NCBI RefSeq assembly: GCF_004792665.1
Contig: NZ_SRZX01000004.1
Coordinates: forward strand, 248,001-312,000
DNA length: 64,000 nt
Reading direction: 5' to 3'
Source of the DNA: Marinobacter orientalis
Lineage (GTDB): Bacteria; Pseudomonadota; Gammaproteobacteria; Pseudomonadales; Oleiphilaceae
Part shown: positions 9,107 through 19,580 of the stretch, one piece after another
Layout of the letters: each line of letters starts with the position of its first letter
Position numbering within the stretch: position 1 is the first letter of the stretch
Notes under the pieces: model-generated
The model's input: the letters and a program-made list of their open reading frames with translations, nothing else
Told to the model about the DNA's origin: nothing
Databases searched by the model: none
Translations under genes and position numbers: made by a program

Positions 9107-11290
9107 TCAGAGGTTGTGGCGAATATGCCAGCACCGGTGAATCCGCGCGTTACGCTCAAAATCCCGGTCAAGTGTGTCGCGAGTCACTTCCTCAACGGCA
9201 AACTCCGCCTCCAGGCTCTCGTCCAGCCTGAAGCGCCGGAAATTGGTCGAGAAGATCAATAATCCCTCAGACGTCAGACGCTGCATCGCCTGCTGTATCA
9301 GCCGTCCATGATCCTTCTGGATATCCAGCACCCCGGCCATACGGGCTGAGTTCGAGAACGTCGGCGGATCCATGAAGATCAGATCAAACCGCTGGTCAGT
9401 GGACGGCCTGGCAGCCAACCATGCCAGGCAATCTGCCTGCTCTACCCGATGATACGATGCGTCGGCGCCATTGAGCGCCAGATTCTCCTCAGCCCAGTTC
9501 ACGTACGTTTTCGACATGTCCAGACTCAGTGAACGGGTCGCGCCGCCCACAGCCGCATGAACCGTAGCGGCGCCGGTATAGCAGAACAGGTTGAGGAACC
9601 GCTTGCCTGCCGCATGCTGCTGAATCCAGTGCCGCACAGGGCGGTGGTCCAGGAACAAACCGGTATCCAGGTAATCCCTGAGGTTCACCTTCAGCACGCA
9701 ACCATGCTCGTGAACATTGAAAAACTCTCCGCTGGCCGCCTGCTTCTCATATTGGCTGGTGCCAGTCTGTCGCTGGCGTTGCTTACAGACCATATCTTCC
9801 CGATCGACACCGATCGCCTCGGGAATGACCGCCAGGGCTTCTGCCAGACGCTCGCGGGCGGAACGCTCATCCACCGTCTTGGGCGCCGCATACTCCTGCA
9901 CGTGAACCCGGCCGTCATAGATATCAATAGCCAGCGCAAACTCCGGCATATCGGCGTCGTACAGTCGGTAGCAATCAATACCCTGCTTGCGGGCCCACTG
10001 GCCCACGGTCTTCAGGTTCTTCTTCAGGCGGTTGCGCAGCATCGCCGCGCGCTCTTCATTGGCAATGCGCGGCGACACCTCGCCGGGCACATCCGGCTCC
10101 CTCGGGGTCATTGAGCTGACATCATCCACATTGAACAGCAGCAACTGTGCCGGCAACTTGCCGTTAAACAGGCGATACTGTTTGTAGCTGCGCAGGCCGA
10201 TGGATTTCCCGTATTCCGGTGCACCGGTGAACACGCCAAGCCGCCAGCCAGGTAACGCCGTTTTAACAGCCTCACCAAGACTGCGATACAGCTTGCCCAG
10301 TTTCTTGCGTTCGCTCAGCCGCTCGCCGTAGGGAGGATTCACCAGTACCAGGCCAGTCCCGGCCCAGTCTTCATCCCGGGCGAAGTCATCAATGGCCCGC
10401 TGCTCAACCTTTACAATGCTCTCAAGTCCCGCGCGCTGCAGGTTATTTCTGGCGGTCTGGATCACACCCCGGTCCTGATCAAAACCCACGAACAACGGCA
10501 TACGTCCCGCGATACCCTGCTTGCCTTCATAAGCACGCTTCTCCGCCTCCTGGCGGAGCGCCAGCCAGAGGTCTGGCTGATGCCCCAGCCAGCGTTCAAA
10601 CCCGAATCGCTCACGCTTGCGGCCCGGAGCCAGATCCAGAGCCATCATCGCGGCCTCGATCACCAGCGTGCCAGAGCCGCACATGGGATCGATAAAGTCG
10701 CCTCCGGCTTTGGCGATCTCCGGCCAGCCGCATCGGACCAGCAAGGCAGCTGCCAGGTTTTCTTTCAGAGGCGCCGCGCCCTTCTCGGTGCGATAACCCC
10801 GCTTGTGCAGGCTATCGCCGCTGAGCTCAATGCCTACCGACAATTTGCCGCGATTCAGACGGGCAGAAACGGTCACGTCGGGACTCTTTGCATCCACGGA
10901 AGGCCGTTGGCCGCTGGCGCTGCGCAAGCGGTCCACGATGCCGTCCTTTACACGCTGGGCACCATATTGAGTATTGCGAATGGCCTCGTTCTGGCCTACA
11001 AAATTGACCCGGAAACTGCCGTCGACGGGAATATGGTCCTGCCACGCCAGATCTGTTACCCCGCCAAGCATCTGGTCGTCGGAGGTGGCATCCACATCTG
11101 CCAGGTGAAGAATGACCCGGTTTGCCAGCCTCGACCACAGACAGGCGCGATAGCCGCTCTCAAGGCTGCCATTGGCCCACACACCTGCCGGCGCATTACG
11201 GACCGGATCCATGCCAAAGGTACGCAGTTCGTCCTCCAGCAGATATTCCAGGCCCTTCGGGCAGGTTACGAAATAGTTAAGATCTGACAC
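9107..11290 (-). CDS. rlmL: Bifunctional 23S rRNA methyltransferase RlmKL (m2G2445, m7G2069)
   Basis: A 727-residue fusion of two methyltransferases modifying 23S rRNA. The N-terminal half carries a THUMP domain and the RlmL catalytic motif NPPYGERL near residue 320. The C-terminal half is RlmK, with an SAM-binding region FLNLFCYTGAATVHA and catalytic MDPPTFSN. Length and order match the gammaproteobacterial enzyme. It is transcribed away from rmf. Confidence 0.95.
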   Translation of the reverse strand: MSDLNYFVTCPKGLEYLLEDELRTFGMDPVRNAPAGVWANGSLESGYRACLWSRLANRVILHLADVDATSDDQMLGGVTDLAWQDHIPVDGSFRVNFVGQNEAIRNTQYGAQRVKDGIVDRLRSASGQRPSVDAKSPDVTVSARLNRGKLSVGIELSGDSLHKRGYRTEKGAAPLKENLAAALLVRCGWPEIAKAGGDFIDPMCGSGTLVIEAAMMALDLAPGRKRERFGFERWLGHQPDLWLALRQEAEKRAYEGKQGIAGRMPLFVGFDQDRGVIQTARNNLQRAGLESIVKVEQRAIDDFARDEDWAGTGLVLVNPPYGERLSERKKLGKLYRSLGEAVKTALPGWRLGVFTGAPEYGKSIGLRSYKQYRLFNGKLPAQLLLFNVDDVSSMTPREPDVPGEVSPRIANEERAAMLRNRLKKNLKTVGQWARKQGIDCYRLYDADMPEFALAIDIYDGRVHVQEYAAPKTVDERSARERLAEALAVIPEAIGVDREDMVCKQRQRQTGTSQYEKQAASGEFFNVHEHGCVLKVNLRDYLDTGLFLDHRPVRHWIQQHAAGKRFLNLFCYTGAATVHAAVGGATRSLSLDMSKTYVNWAEENLALNGADASYHRVEQADCLAWLAARPSTDQRFDLIFMDPPTFSNSARMAGVLDIQKDHGRLIQQAMQRLTSEGLLIFSTNFRRFRLDESLEAEFAVEEVTRDTLDRDFERNARIHRCWHIRHNL

Positions 11291-11610
11291 GTTCGACTCC
11301 TGAGTCGTTTCTGTGAGCTAGGTCAGGTCGCAGGAATAGCGCATTCCCACAGCTTCCCGGATTTTTATGTCACAAAACTATAAAAAAAGCTTCATATAGA
11401 TTAAATAAATAGTGTACAAGAGCGCTGGTTTAGTCCTACCTTGTAAGTGACGCGTCGTTCCGGGGAGCCTGATAAAGGTTCTCTGTTAACAGGATCCTGA
11501 CTGCTCTGGCCATACCTGACAATAGTGGGTTACCTCGGAAGGGTTGCCCTGGTCACGGCCACTGCAGATGTGTACACGCTTGTTCTGTTAATCCATTAGT
11601 GAGGAACGGC
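11291..11610. other. Intergenic region between rlmKL and rmf
   Basis: About 320 bp between divergent genes, with an AT-rich stretch at 11370-11415. It should hold both promoters. I see no convincing small RNA, repeat or operator. The RMF ribosome-binding site GTGAGG lies just before 11611. Confidence 0.5.
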
Positions 11611-11823
11611 ATGAAAAGACAGAAAAGAGATATGTACGCTCGTGCATTCAAACGGGGCTACTTGGCCGGCGTGTCCGGTAAAGCAAAAGACAGCTGCCCG
11701 CTGGAACAACCGGAAGTGCGCCAGGAATGGCTCAACGGGTGGCGAGAGGGCCGCACAGATCAATGGGAGGGCATGACCGGCGTATCCGGCATCCACAAAC
11801 TGGCAAACGTAACAACAGCATGA
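11611..11823 (+). CDS. rmf: Ribosome modulation factor
   Basis: A 70-residue basic protein starting MKRQKRDMYARAFKRGY, followed by CPLEQPEVRQEWLNGWREGR, a clear RMF match. RMF converts 70S ribosomes to inactive 100S dimers in stationary phase. It carries about 15 more C-terminal residues than the 55-residue E. coli protein. I chose the ATG at 11611, because the four-residue-longer frame start lacks a ribosome-binding site. Confidence 0.93.
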   Translation: MKRQKRDMYARAFKRGYLAGVSGKAKDSCPLEQPEVRQEWLNGWREGRTDQWEGMTGVSGIHKLANVTTA

Positions 11824-11959
11824 CGCCATTTGCCAAAGCTCCGAATCTTTAATCTGATCTTTCAACAATACACAATTTGACGCAGTACTCAGAGCAACCC
11901 AAACGGGTCCTCCCGACCCGGACCATGCGATGAAGCGCCACGGGGTTCGTTCCCCGCAC

Positions 11960-11990
11960 GGGCCCGCTAAGCGGGCCCATTTTATTTCTG
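11960..11990 (+). terminator. Rho-independent terminator after rmf
   Basis: GGGCCCGC, the loop TAA and GCGGGCCC at 11960-11978 form an 8-bp GC stem followed by ATTTTATTT. A smaller hairpin (GGGG-TTCGTT-CCCC) precedes it. It lies between rmf and the convergent pyrD and could stop both. Confidence 0.8.
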
Positions 11991-12012
11991 ACACCGCCGT
12001 GTTCCAAAGCCC

Positions 12013-13032
12013 TCACCCCAGTTGACGAATCGCCTCAACGGACTCCCGTATCAGCGCCGGCCCGCGATAGATAAATCCTGTGTAAATCTGGACCAGCTTT
12101 GCCCCGGCCCGAATCTTTTCAGCCGCACTGTCACCGTCGGTTATGCCACCTACCCCGATAATGGGCAACGTATCGCCCAGCTCCGCATAAAGCGCCTGAA
12201 TCACCCGTGTGGATGGCTCCCGCACGGGTCGACCGCTTAGACCGCCTGCTTCGCCGGCATGCCGATGACCTGCAACAGCGTCACGGCTGATGGTCGTGTT
12301 CGTTGCAATCACTCCGTCAAGTCCCGACTCTTTTAATGCTGTCGCAACAAACCGGATACCGGCCTCGTCCATATCCGGGGCAATTTTGACCGCCAGTGGC
12401 ACATAGCGACCGTGCTCTTTTTCACCGCGGGCCTGCTCATCCTTGATGGCCTGCATCAGGCCTTTTAGCGAGTCACCGAACTGAAGATCGCGCAACCCCG
12501 GCGTGTTTGGCGACGACACATTCACGGTGATGTAATCGGCGCGGGAGTAGACAGCTGCAATGCCCTTGCGATAATCCGATTCGGATTCCTCGTTGGGTGT
12601 TACCTTGTTCTTGCCAACATTGATGCCCAGCACACCGGGATAACGTCGCCGGTCAACACGGTCCAGCAAATGTTCAAGGCCGTGGTTATTGAAGCCCATC
12701 CGGTTGATAATGGCTTGATGCCCGGATAACCGGAACATGCGCGGCCTGGGGTTGCCTGGTTGTGCAAGTGGCGTCACCGTACCCACTTCGATAAACCCGA
12801 AACCCAGCGCACCCAGGGCATCCAGATGATCAGCATTCTTGTCGAGGCCAGCGGCAAGGCCAACCGGATTGGGAAAATCAAGGCCCATTACCCGCACGGG
12901 TAACGGGTCCGGCTCGGTGACAAAAGCCTTCAGCAATCCGAGTTTTCCAGCCATATCGAGACCGGTCAGAGCCAGATCATGGGCAGTCTCCGGGGGCAGC
13001 CGGAACAGCAATTTGCGCATAATGCCGTACAT
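12013..13032 (-). CDS. pyrD: Dihydroorotate dehydrogenase (quinone), class 2
   Basis: A 339-residue class 2 DHODH that oxidises dihydroorotate to orotate, passing electrons to quinone at the inner membrane; this is step four of pyrimidine synthesis. The N-terminal amphipathic MRKLLFRLPPETAHDLAL is the membrane-docking region. NVSSPNTPGLRDLQ contains the catalytic Ser174, and GVGGI in the FMN phosphate site follows. The start at 13032 has GGGAG upstream; the open frame extends 24 codons further without support. Confidence 0.95.
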   Translation of the reverse strand: MYGIMRKLLFRLPPETAHDLALTGLDMAGKLGLLKAFVTEPDPLPVRVMGLDFPNPVGLAAGLDKNADHLDALGALGFGFIEVGTVTPLAQPGNPRPRMFRLSGHQAIINRMGFNNHGLEHLLDRVDRRRYPGVLGINVGKNKVTPNEESESDYRKGIAAVYSRADYITVNVSSPNTPGLRDLQFGDSLKGLMQAIKDEQARGEKEHGRYVPLAVKIAPDMDEAGIRFVATALKESGLDGVIATNTTISRDAVAGHRHAGEAGGLSGRPVREPSTRVIQALYAELGDTLPIIGVGGITDGDSAAEKIRAGAKLVQIYTGFIYRGPALIRESVEAIRQLG

Positions 13033-13438
13033 AAAGAATCTCCCAGGTCGAGAATGACGCGGAGTATACCGCAACTTTTCCACAGCATCGCTTACACCAC
13101 CCACATGACAGTTAAATGTCTGTAGCGTTAAGGTGTTGTGACCTTTTCCACGGAATCTGTGGATAACCCTGTTGAAAATCGCGGGGCAACGCCGTTGAAC
13201 CCTTGTAATCCGCGCCAGTCTACAGATTGATCAATTTTTGATCAGTTTATTTATGCTTACATATCAATTACTTAAACTGATTTTTATCTTGGAAGAAAGC
13301 ACAGAAGACAGGAGATGTAGGCTTGAAGCTATTCCTCGTCCATGTGCATAAATCATCCAGGTTGCGGCCCGGATGGCATTTTCCTGAGCTCGCCCGAAAA
13401 ACCGTTATACTGGCTTTCCCAGCCTCCGGAGCAAAATA
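13033..13438. other. Intergenic region between pyrD and the CDF exporter
   Basis: About 400 bp between divergent genes. It contains an AT-rich patch with two TGATCA palindromes separated by five bases (about 13229-13245) and a TATACT that could be the -10 of the exporter gene (13406-13411). No gene or RNA is recognised. Confidence 0.45.
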
Positions 13439-14617
13439 ATGAAAGACCACCAGAAACCGTCCGTACAGCCTCGGCAAAACCTGCCTGAAGAGCGCAGGGC
13501 GGCTTCCAGAGTCACAGTAATCGGCATGCTGCTGGATGCCTTCCTGGGCGTTATCAAGGTGATTGGTGGTACGCTGTTCCATTCTCAGGCCCTGTTGGTG
13601 GATGGCATTCACTCATTCACTGATGTCGCATCGGACGTGGTAGTTCTGGGGGTCATGCGTGTATCCCGCCAGGGTCCTGATGCCGACCATCCCTATGGCC
13701 ATCAGCGTATTGAAACCATGGGCACCATGGTGCTGGGCAGCTTCCTGATTGCGGTCGGCGCCGTCCTGGCGTGGGACAACACCCTCAGACTTCTGGGAGA
13801 AGGCGCCGTTGACCTGCCGGAGTGGCCGGTTCTTGTTGCCGCCGCCATATCTGTTGGCAGTAAGGAATGGATTTACCGCTACACCCGCCATGTAGGCATC
13901 CGGATTCGCTCCGACCTGATCATTGCCAATGCCTGGCACAGCCGTACCGACGCATTTTCTTCAGTGATCGTGCTGTTCTCCACTGTCGGCGCCATGCTCG
14001 GCTACGTCTGGCTGGACATCCTGGCGGCTGTCGTCATTTCCGTCATCATTATTCACATTGGCTGGAGATTTACCTGGGACAGTGTCAAGGAACTGGTGGA
14101 TACGGGGCTGTCTCCGGAGGACACCGATCTGCTGAAGCAGGTGGCCATGGACATCGACGGTGTGCGTAACGTTCACGAGCTCCGTAGCCGCCGCATGGGT
14201 CACGACATAATGCTGGATATACACCTGGTGGTGCGGCCTGAGATCAGCGTTTCCGAGGGGCATCAGCTCGGCATGCAGGTAGTTTCTGCAATGCGTGAGC
14301 AACTGGACAATATCATCGATATCAATTTCCATATTGATGCCGAGAACGATGAAGACCAGCCCCAGACCTCGGAACAACTTCCCAGCCGCGAGGAAATCCG
14401 TGAGAAGTTAAACGGGCATATTGACAGACTGCCGCCAAACAGCAGGCTCAGGCTCCATTACCTGCGCAACAGGGTTCACATGGAACTGTTCATGGAGATT
14501 CCCGAATCCGAACCGCTTCCGGATGCCCAGAAAATCAGCCGCGAGCTGGCACATTATCCCTGGTTTGGCAGCCTGCGAATCTGGCACGCCCACACGGATA
14601 ACGAGCCAGCGGTCTAA
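13439..14617 (+). CDS. Cation diffusion facilitator (CDF) family metal exporter
   Basis: A 392-residue divalent-metal/proton antiporter of the inner membrane. TM2 carries LVDGIHSFTD (residues 53-62) and TM5 carries HSRTD (167-171), the usual transport-site residues. DADHPYGHQRIE (81-92) is the cytosolic loop signature. A cytoplasmic domain follows from about 215, and an extra 80-residue tail lies beyond the common 300-residue form. Metal specificity is not clear. It overlaps the end of the convergent RimK-like gene by 4 bp. Confidence 0.88.
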   Translation: MKDHQKPSVQPRQNLPEERRAASRVTVIGMLLDAFLGVIKVIGGTLFHSQALLVDGIHSFTDVASDVVVLGVMRVSRQGPDADHPYGHQRIETMGTMVLGSFLIAVGAVLAWDNTLRLLGEGAVDLPEWPVLVAAAISVGSKEWIYRYTRHVGIRIRSDLIIANAWHSRTDAFSSVIVLFSTVGAMLGYVWLDILAAVVISVIIIHIGWRFTWDSVKELVDTGLSPEDTDLLKQVAMDIDGVRNVHELRSRRMGHDIMLDIHLVVRPEISVSEGHQLGMQVVSAMREQLDNIIDINFHIDAENDEDQPQTSEQLPSREEIREKLNGHIDRLPPNSRLRLHYLRNRVHMELFMEIPESEPLPDAQKISRELAHYPWFGSLRIWHAHTDNEPAV

Positions 14618-16113
14618 CGGCGGCGATTATCCTCCATGCGGGACAGGAATTCCTGCATGATCAGTGTGTACAGCTCGCCCCCCAGGAAACGGTCTTCCAC
14701 CCCGGCGTCGATGCTGGGGTTGTCATTCACCTCGATGACTGCCACCCGGTTGCCGGACTGTTTTATGTCCACGCCGTAAAGCCCGTTACCGATCAGCCGG
14801 GTTGCGTTCAGTGCAGCCTGGATGACGTTCCTTGGTACCTCGTAGGTGGGCATGGTTTCGAAACCGCCGCTGTCCACCTCTGTACCGCCATGCTGATAGA
14901 TCTGCCAGTGGCCCTGCACCATAAAGTATTTGCAGGCATAGATAGCCCTGCCGCCGAGAACGCCGATGCGCCAGTCGTAATCGGTATACAGATATTCCTG
15001 GGCCAACACCAGGGCAGACTGCCTGAAAAGCTCCTTCAGCCCGGACCGCAGGGACTTTTCATCCTCTGGTTTGGTGACGCCTCTGGAGAAAGCGCCGTCC
15101 GGAATCTTGATAACCGCAGGAAAGCCCAGTTCACCCATGACCTGCTCTGCGCTGTCTTTCTGGTCCTTCGACAGGATCAGCGTTTTCGGCGTCGGAATCC
15201 TGTTGTTTTTCAACAGATCCGCCAGATAGACCTTGTTGGTGCAGCGAAGAATAGACACCGGATCATCAATTACCACCATACCCTCGGCTTCGGCCTTTCG
15301 GGCGAAGCGGTAGGTATGGTGATCGATGGCCGTGGTCTCGCGAATAAACAGACCATCGTATTCCGGCAGCCGCATGTAGTCCCGGCGGCTGATCTGTTCG
15401 ACGTTGATACCCAGTTTGCGGCCGGCCTTCTCGAATTTATTCAGTGCCTCCCTGTCACTGGGCGGCATTTCCTCTTCGGGGTTGACCAGCATCGCCAGAT
15501 CAAACCGGTACCGGCGGCGTGTACGGGGTTTGCGCCAGACCATACTGCTGAAGCGATCAAGCGCTGCCGCGAAGTCGTCCTGCTCCTTGCCTCTGAGGTC
15601 AGCCGGACAACCCGGCTTCATGGATGCAATCTGCCAGGTTTTTCCGCGGCGGAAAATCACTTCCAGGATCGGGCATGGAAAGCGGTCGAACAGCGCACGT
15701 GCGACCGGTTTGAGGTCCGCATGTTCAGCCTGGCCAAAATAGGTGCGGATGCGCACTTCATGGGTCGCGTGCTTTTCGTCAGCCACCGGATCAATTTCAG
15801 ACCCTGACGCCTCGAGCCAGTTAATAACACTGGCATCCAGCTCATCCAGCTGCAGGGAGAACAGCCCCTTGCGGCTGAGATCGTTCAGGGTCATCACCGA
15901 CGGCACCACATGGTGGCCACGGGCTTCCGCCAGTAGCGAGCAGTAATAGCCGCGGCTGAGATAGCGGGCACTCTGGCACAGGTTAATCACCCGCACCCGG
16001 CTGGACCCAGGCGTCGTGAACTGCAAATACTGGTCGAAGGTGAGCACGTCTTCACTGGGATAATACGGCGCCCAGTCCCTGGCCCGATCGACGACAATCA
16101 ACAAACGTGACAT
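14614..16113 (-). CDS. RimK-like ATP-grasp ligase with RLAN N-terminal domain
   Basis: A 499-residue protein: an N-terminal RimK-like ATPgrasp N-terminal (RLAN) domain, then an ATP-grasp from about 270, ending with the metal-binding EVNDNPSIDAG. ATP-grasp ligases join a carboxylate to an amine; RimK adds glutamates to ribosomal protein S6, but the substrate of this subfamily is not known. Start 16113 was preferred because GGAGG lies 10 bases upstream. It is divergent from the GNAT/C39 protein, and this pair recurs in other genomes, so they probably act together. Confidence 0.85.
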   Translation of the reverse strand: MSRLLIVVDRARDWAPYYPSEDVLTFDQYLQFTTPGSSRVRVINLCQSARYLSRGYYCSLLAEARGHHVVPSVMTLNDLSRKGLFSLQLDELDASVINWLEASGSEIDPVADEKHATHEVRIRTYFGQAEHADLKPVARALFDRFPCPILEVIFRRGKTWQIASMKPGCPADLRGKEQDDFAAALDRFSSMVWRKPRTRRRYRFDLAMLVNPEEEMPPSDREALNKFEKAGRKLGINVEQISRRDYMRLPEYDGLFIRETTAIDHHTYRFARKAEAEGMVVIDDPVSILRCTNKVYLADLLKNNRIPTPKTLILSKDQKDSAEQVMGELGFPAVIKIPDGAFSRGVTKPEDEKSLRSGLKELFRQSALVLAQEYLYTDYDWRIGVLGGRAIYACKYFMVQGHWQIYQHGGTEVDSGGFETMPTYEVPRNVIQAALNATRLIGNGLYGVDIKQSGNRVAVIEVNDNPSIDAGVEDRFLGGELYTLIMQEFLSRMEDNRRR

Positions 16114-16356
16114 CAGAGGCATTCCTCCATGAGGGCAGTGCCGGATAGCGGAAGGTACACAGGGCAACCACGTATCAGCCGGGGCCTGTACAATGGCGCA
16201 ACAATACGCCGGAAAGTGTTGGCCTACAATTGGCGGGAAATGCGTGCTTTTACGCATAATTGCGCGCTACCGGCAATGTCGGCTCTCACTCATAATAGCC
16301 GCCGAAGCCGGAGCCGACCCGGCCCTTACTTTTGCGTTATCCAGAGCCCTGACACT

Positions 16357-17475
16357 ATGACCTCACTGCAATTTCGTCACGCCACCGGCGATGACCTGGA
16401 CGCTCTGGTAAAACTGGAAAACCGTTGCTTCAGCGATGACCGGATTTCCCGTCGTAGCTTTCGCCGTTTTCTGGACGTGCCCAGAGACCGGTTGATTGTC
16501 GCCGTGGACGGCGAGATGCTGGTGGGCTACTGCCTGGTGCTGATGAGTGCCGCCACCAGGCTGGCGCGAATCTATTCCATTGCGGTGTCGCCCGATGAAC
16601 GTGGCCGCAACATCGGTGAGCAACTGGTTCGCGAAGCCGAAGCCGCTGCGGTGGAAGCCGGCCGGATCGTGATGAGACTGGAAGTACGGGAAGACAACAC
16701 GCCCGCTATCCGCCTCTACCGTCGCCTGGGCTATCGTCAGTTCGGTACCTATCGCGACTACTACGAAGACCACGGCACCGCGCTGCGCTTCGAACGCCGC
16801 ATCCTGTTCTACGCGCCTTCGCAGGAATTTCCGGCAGTGCCCTATTATCCCCAGACCACGGAGTTCTCCTGCGGTCCGGCAGCGCTGATCATGGCTATGG
16901 CGGCACTCGACGAACAGCAGCCGATGACTACCCTGGAAGAGCTGAAGCTGTGGCGGGAAGCCACCACCATCTTCATGCTCGCCGGCCACGGCGGCTGCGG
17001 CCCCCACGGCCTGGCATTGGCTGCCTGGCATCGGGGGTTTCATGCCAGTGCCTATATCAGCAAGGAAGGGGCACTGTTCAAGGATACGGTCCGCAACGAC
17101 GACAAAAAGCGGGTGCTGGAACTGGTGCATGAAGGGTTCATCCACGACATCGGCCAGACCGGCATCGAGCTTCACCATGATCCACTCACCCTGGACGGCA
17201 TGCAGGCCGCCCTCCACGACGGCCGGATTCCGGTGATCCTGATCAGCACCTGGCAGCTGAACCGCAGCCGCGTTCCCCACTGGGTAACCGTATGTGCCAT
17301 TGATGACCAGTTTGTGTACCTGCATGATCCCGAGATCGACACGGACATCGGCGAAACCGTCTCCGACAAACAGTACCTGCCGGTAGACCGTCGCGTGTTC
17401 GACCGCATGTCCCGCTATGGCAAGAACCAGCCTTTGCAGGCTGCTGTTATTATTGGGCCGAAGCGTGGGGGCTGA
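16357..17475 (+). CDS. GNAT acetyltransferase fused to a C39-like cysteine peptidase
   Basis: A 372-residue two-domain protein. Residues 1-150 are a RimI-like GNAT with an acetyl-CoA loop SPDERGRNIG (78-87). Residues 158-370 are a C39/papain-like fold with FSCGPAA (Cys172), VPHWV (His308) and LHDPE (Asp324) as a plausible triad. The start ATG at 16357 gives a normal GNAT N-terminus; the open frame runs 76 codons further upstream without support. It is divergent from the RimK-like ligase; a joint role in peptide or protein modification is inferred. Confidence 0.85.
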   Translation: MTSLQFRHATGDDLDALVKLENRCFSDDRISRRSFRRFLDVPRDRLIVAVDGEMLVGYCLVLMSAATRLARIYSIAVSPDERGRNIGEQLVREAEAAAVEAGRIVMRLEVREDNTPAIRLYRRLGYRQFGTYRDYYEDHGTALRFERRILFYAPSQEFPAVPYYPQTTEFSCGPAALIMAMAALDEQQPMTTLEELKLWREATTIFMLAGHGGCGPHGLALAAWHRGFHASAYISKEGALFKDTVRNDDKKRVLELVHEGFIHDIGQTGIELHHDPLTLDGMQAALHDGRIPVILISTWQLNRSRVPHWVTVCAIDDQFVYLHDPEIDTDIGETVSDKQYLPVDRRVFDRMSRYGKNQPLQAAVIIGPKRGG

Positions 17476-17483
17476 GCACTGGT

Positions 17484-17511
17484 TGTCGGATTACGCTGCG
17501 CTAATCCGACA
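17484..17511. repeat. REP-like palindrome (solitary copy)
   Basis: A near-perfect 28-bp palindrome: TGTCGGATTA, centre CGCTGCGC, TAATCCGACA. The same sequence forms both ends of the 240-bp element at 21198-21437. It lies between the convergent GNAT/C39 gene and uvrB, and may also serve as a transcription stop. Confidence 0.85.
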
Positions 17512-17516
17512 AATCA

Positions 17517-19580
17517 CTAGCCAGTCCGCAAAGCCGCCTCTTTCAGCTCGGAAATATCATCCCGCAAGCGCGCAGCCGTCTCGAAATCCAGATCGGCAGC
17601 GGCCTTGTACATGTCGTCTTCCAGGCGGGTGATCTCCTTGAGGATCTCCTCCGGAGAGCGGTTACCAGTCTTCGCCCGGTATCTTTCCGCCTCCTCGGCA
17701 GCCTTCTCACCGGGACGTTCAGCCTTGTGCCGACCGCGCCCACTGCCGCCACCGGCACCTTCCATGATGTCCGCAATCTTCTTGTTCAGGCCCTGGGGTG
17801 TAATGCCATGGGCCTCATTGTGGGCTGCCTGCTTCGCGCGGCGGCGTTCGGTTTCATCGATGGCCCGCTGCATGGAACCGGTGATCCGGTCGCCATAGAG
17901 AATCGCCTTGCCGTGAAGGTTACGGGCGGCGCGGCCTATGGTCTGGATCAGGGAGCGCTCGGAACGCAGGAAACCTTCCTTGTCGGCATCGAGGATAGTA
18001 ACCAGTGACACTTCCGGCATATCCAGGCCTTCGCGCAGCAGGTTGATACCCACCAGCACGTCGAACTCGCCCCGGCGCAGGTCGCGGATGATTTCCACGC
18101 GCTCCACGGTGTCGATGTCCGAGTGCAAATAACGCACGCGGATGTCGTGTTCCATCAGGAAGTCGGTGAGATCCTCGGCCATGCGCTTGGTGAGCGTGGT
18201 CACCAGCACCCGTTCGTTGACATTGGAGCGCAGGCGGATTTCCGAGAGCAGGTCGTCCACCTGGGTAGACGCGGGGCGGACCTCGATTTCCGGATCCAGC
18301 AGACCGGTCGGGCGGACCACCTGTTCAACCACCTGCCCCGAATGCTCGGCTTCATAGTTGCCGGGCGTGGCGGATACGAACAGCATCTGCGGCGCAATCC
18401 GCTCCCACTCATCAAACCGCATGGGCCGGTTATCCAGTGCCGAGGGCAGCCGGAAGCCGTACTCCACCAGGGTTTCCTTGCGGGAGCGGTCGCCCTTGTA
18501 CATGGCACCGATCTGGGGAATGGTGGCATGGGATTCATCCACCACCAGCAGTGCGTTGGGTGGCAGGTAATCAAACAGCGTTGGCGGCGCCTCACCCGGC
18601 CGGCGACCTGAGAGGTAGCGCGAGTAATTTTCGATGCCATTGCAGTAACCCAGCTCCAGCATCATCTCGATGTCGTAGCGGGTACGTTCTTCCAGCCGCT
18701 GGGCTTCCACCAGACGATTGTTGTCACGCAGTTGTTGCAGACGCACGTCCAGCTCCACCTTGATATGTTCCACCGCATCCAGCACCGTCTGTCTCGGCGT
18801 AACATAGTGGGACTTGGGATAGATGGTTACCCGTGGTACCCGACGCAGAACCTCGCCGGTCAGGGGGTCAAAGTAACTGAGGTTCTCCACTTCGTCATCG
18901 AACAGTTCGATACGGATGGCTTCTTTTTCAGATTCCGCCGGGAACACGTCGATCACATCACCACGCACCCGGTAGTTGGCACGGTGGAATTCGATGTCAT
19001 TGCGCGTGTATTGCAGTTCAGCCAGCCGCCGCAGGATGTAGCGCTGGTCGATCTGGTCACCACGGTCCAGGTGCAGCATCATCTTGAGGTAGGACTGGGG
19101 ATCACCCAGGCCATAAATAGACGATACCGTTGCCACGATAATGGCGTCCGGCCGTTCCAGCAGAGCTTTCGTGGCGGACAGGCGCATCTGCTCTATGTGT
19201 TCGTTGATGGACGCGTCTTTTTCGATGAACGTGTCGGACGACGGCACATAGGCTTCCGGCTGGTAATAATCGTAATAGGAAACGAAGTACTCAACAGCAT
19301 TGTCCGGAAAGAATTCCCGGAACTCCCCGTACAACTGGGCTGCCAGGGTCTTGTTATGAGCCATGATAATGGTTGGCCGCTGCACCTGCTGGATCACGTT
19401 GGCAATAGTGAATGTCTTGCCCGAGCCGGTCACACCAAGAAGTGTCTGGTGCGCCAGACCTGAGTGGATACCATCCACAAGTCCTGCAATGGCTTTGGGC
19501 TGATCACCCGCTGGCTGAAATGGGGAATCCACCTTGAAAGCACCGTCTTTCATCAGCGCGCCGGTTACTGAAGTGGCCAT
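17517..19580 (-). CDS. uvrB: Excinuclease ABC subunit B
   Basis: About 687 residues. UvrB is the helicase-like damage-verification subunit of nucleotide excision repair. Walker A GVTGSGKT is near residues 49-56, the beta-hairpin motif [12 protein letters not shown] follows, and helicase motifs end with [11 protein letters not shown]-terminal UVR domain ([14 protein letters not shown]...) binds UvrC. The start is either ATG 19580 or the ATG nine codons in, which fits the E. coli N-terminus better; an in-frame TTG at 19604 is unlikely. No LexA box is visible upstream. Confidence 0.95.
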   Translation of the reverse strand: MATSVTGALMKDGAFKVDSPFQPAGDQPKAIAGLVDGIHSGLAHQTLLGVTGSGKTFTIANVIQQVQRPTIIMAHNKTLAAQLYGEFREFFPDNAVEYFVSYYDYYQPEAYVPSSDTFIEKDASINEHIEQMRLSATKALLERPDAIIVATVSSIYGLGDPQSYLKMMLHLDRGDQIDQRYILRRLAELQYTRNDIEFHRANYRVRGDVIDVFPAESEKEAIRIELFDDEVENLSYFDPLTGEVLRRVPRVTIYPKSHYVTPRQTVLDAVEHIKVELDVRLQQLRDNNRLVEAQRLEERTRYDIEMMLELGYCNGIENYSRYLSGRRPGEAPPTLFDYLPPNALLVVDESHATIPQIGAMYKGDRSRKETLVEYGFRLPSALDNRPMRFDEWERIAPQMLFVSATPGNYEAEHSGQVVEQVVRPTGLLDPEIEVRPASTQVDDLLSEIRLRSNVNERVLVTTLTKRMAEDLTDFLMEHDIRVRYLHSDIDTVERVEIIRDLRRGEFDVLVGINLLREGLDMPEVSLVTILDADKEGFLRSERSLIQTIGRAARNLHGKAILYGDRITGSMQRAIDETERRRAKQAAHNEAHGITPQGLNKKIADIMEGAGGGSGRGRHKAERPGEKAAEEAERYRAKTGNRSPEEILKEITRLEDDMYKAAADLDFETAARLRDDISELKEAALRTG

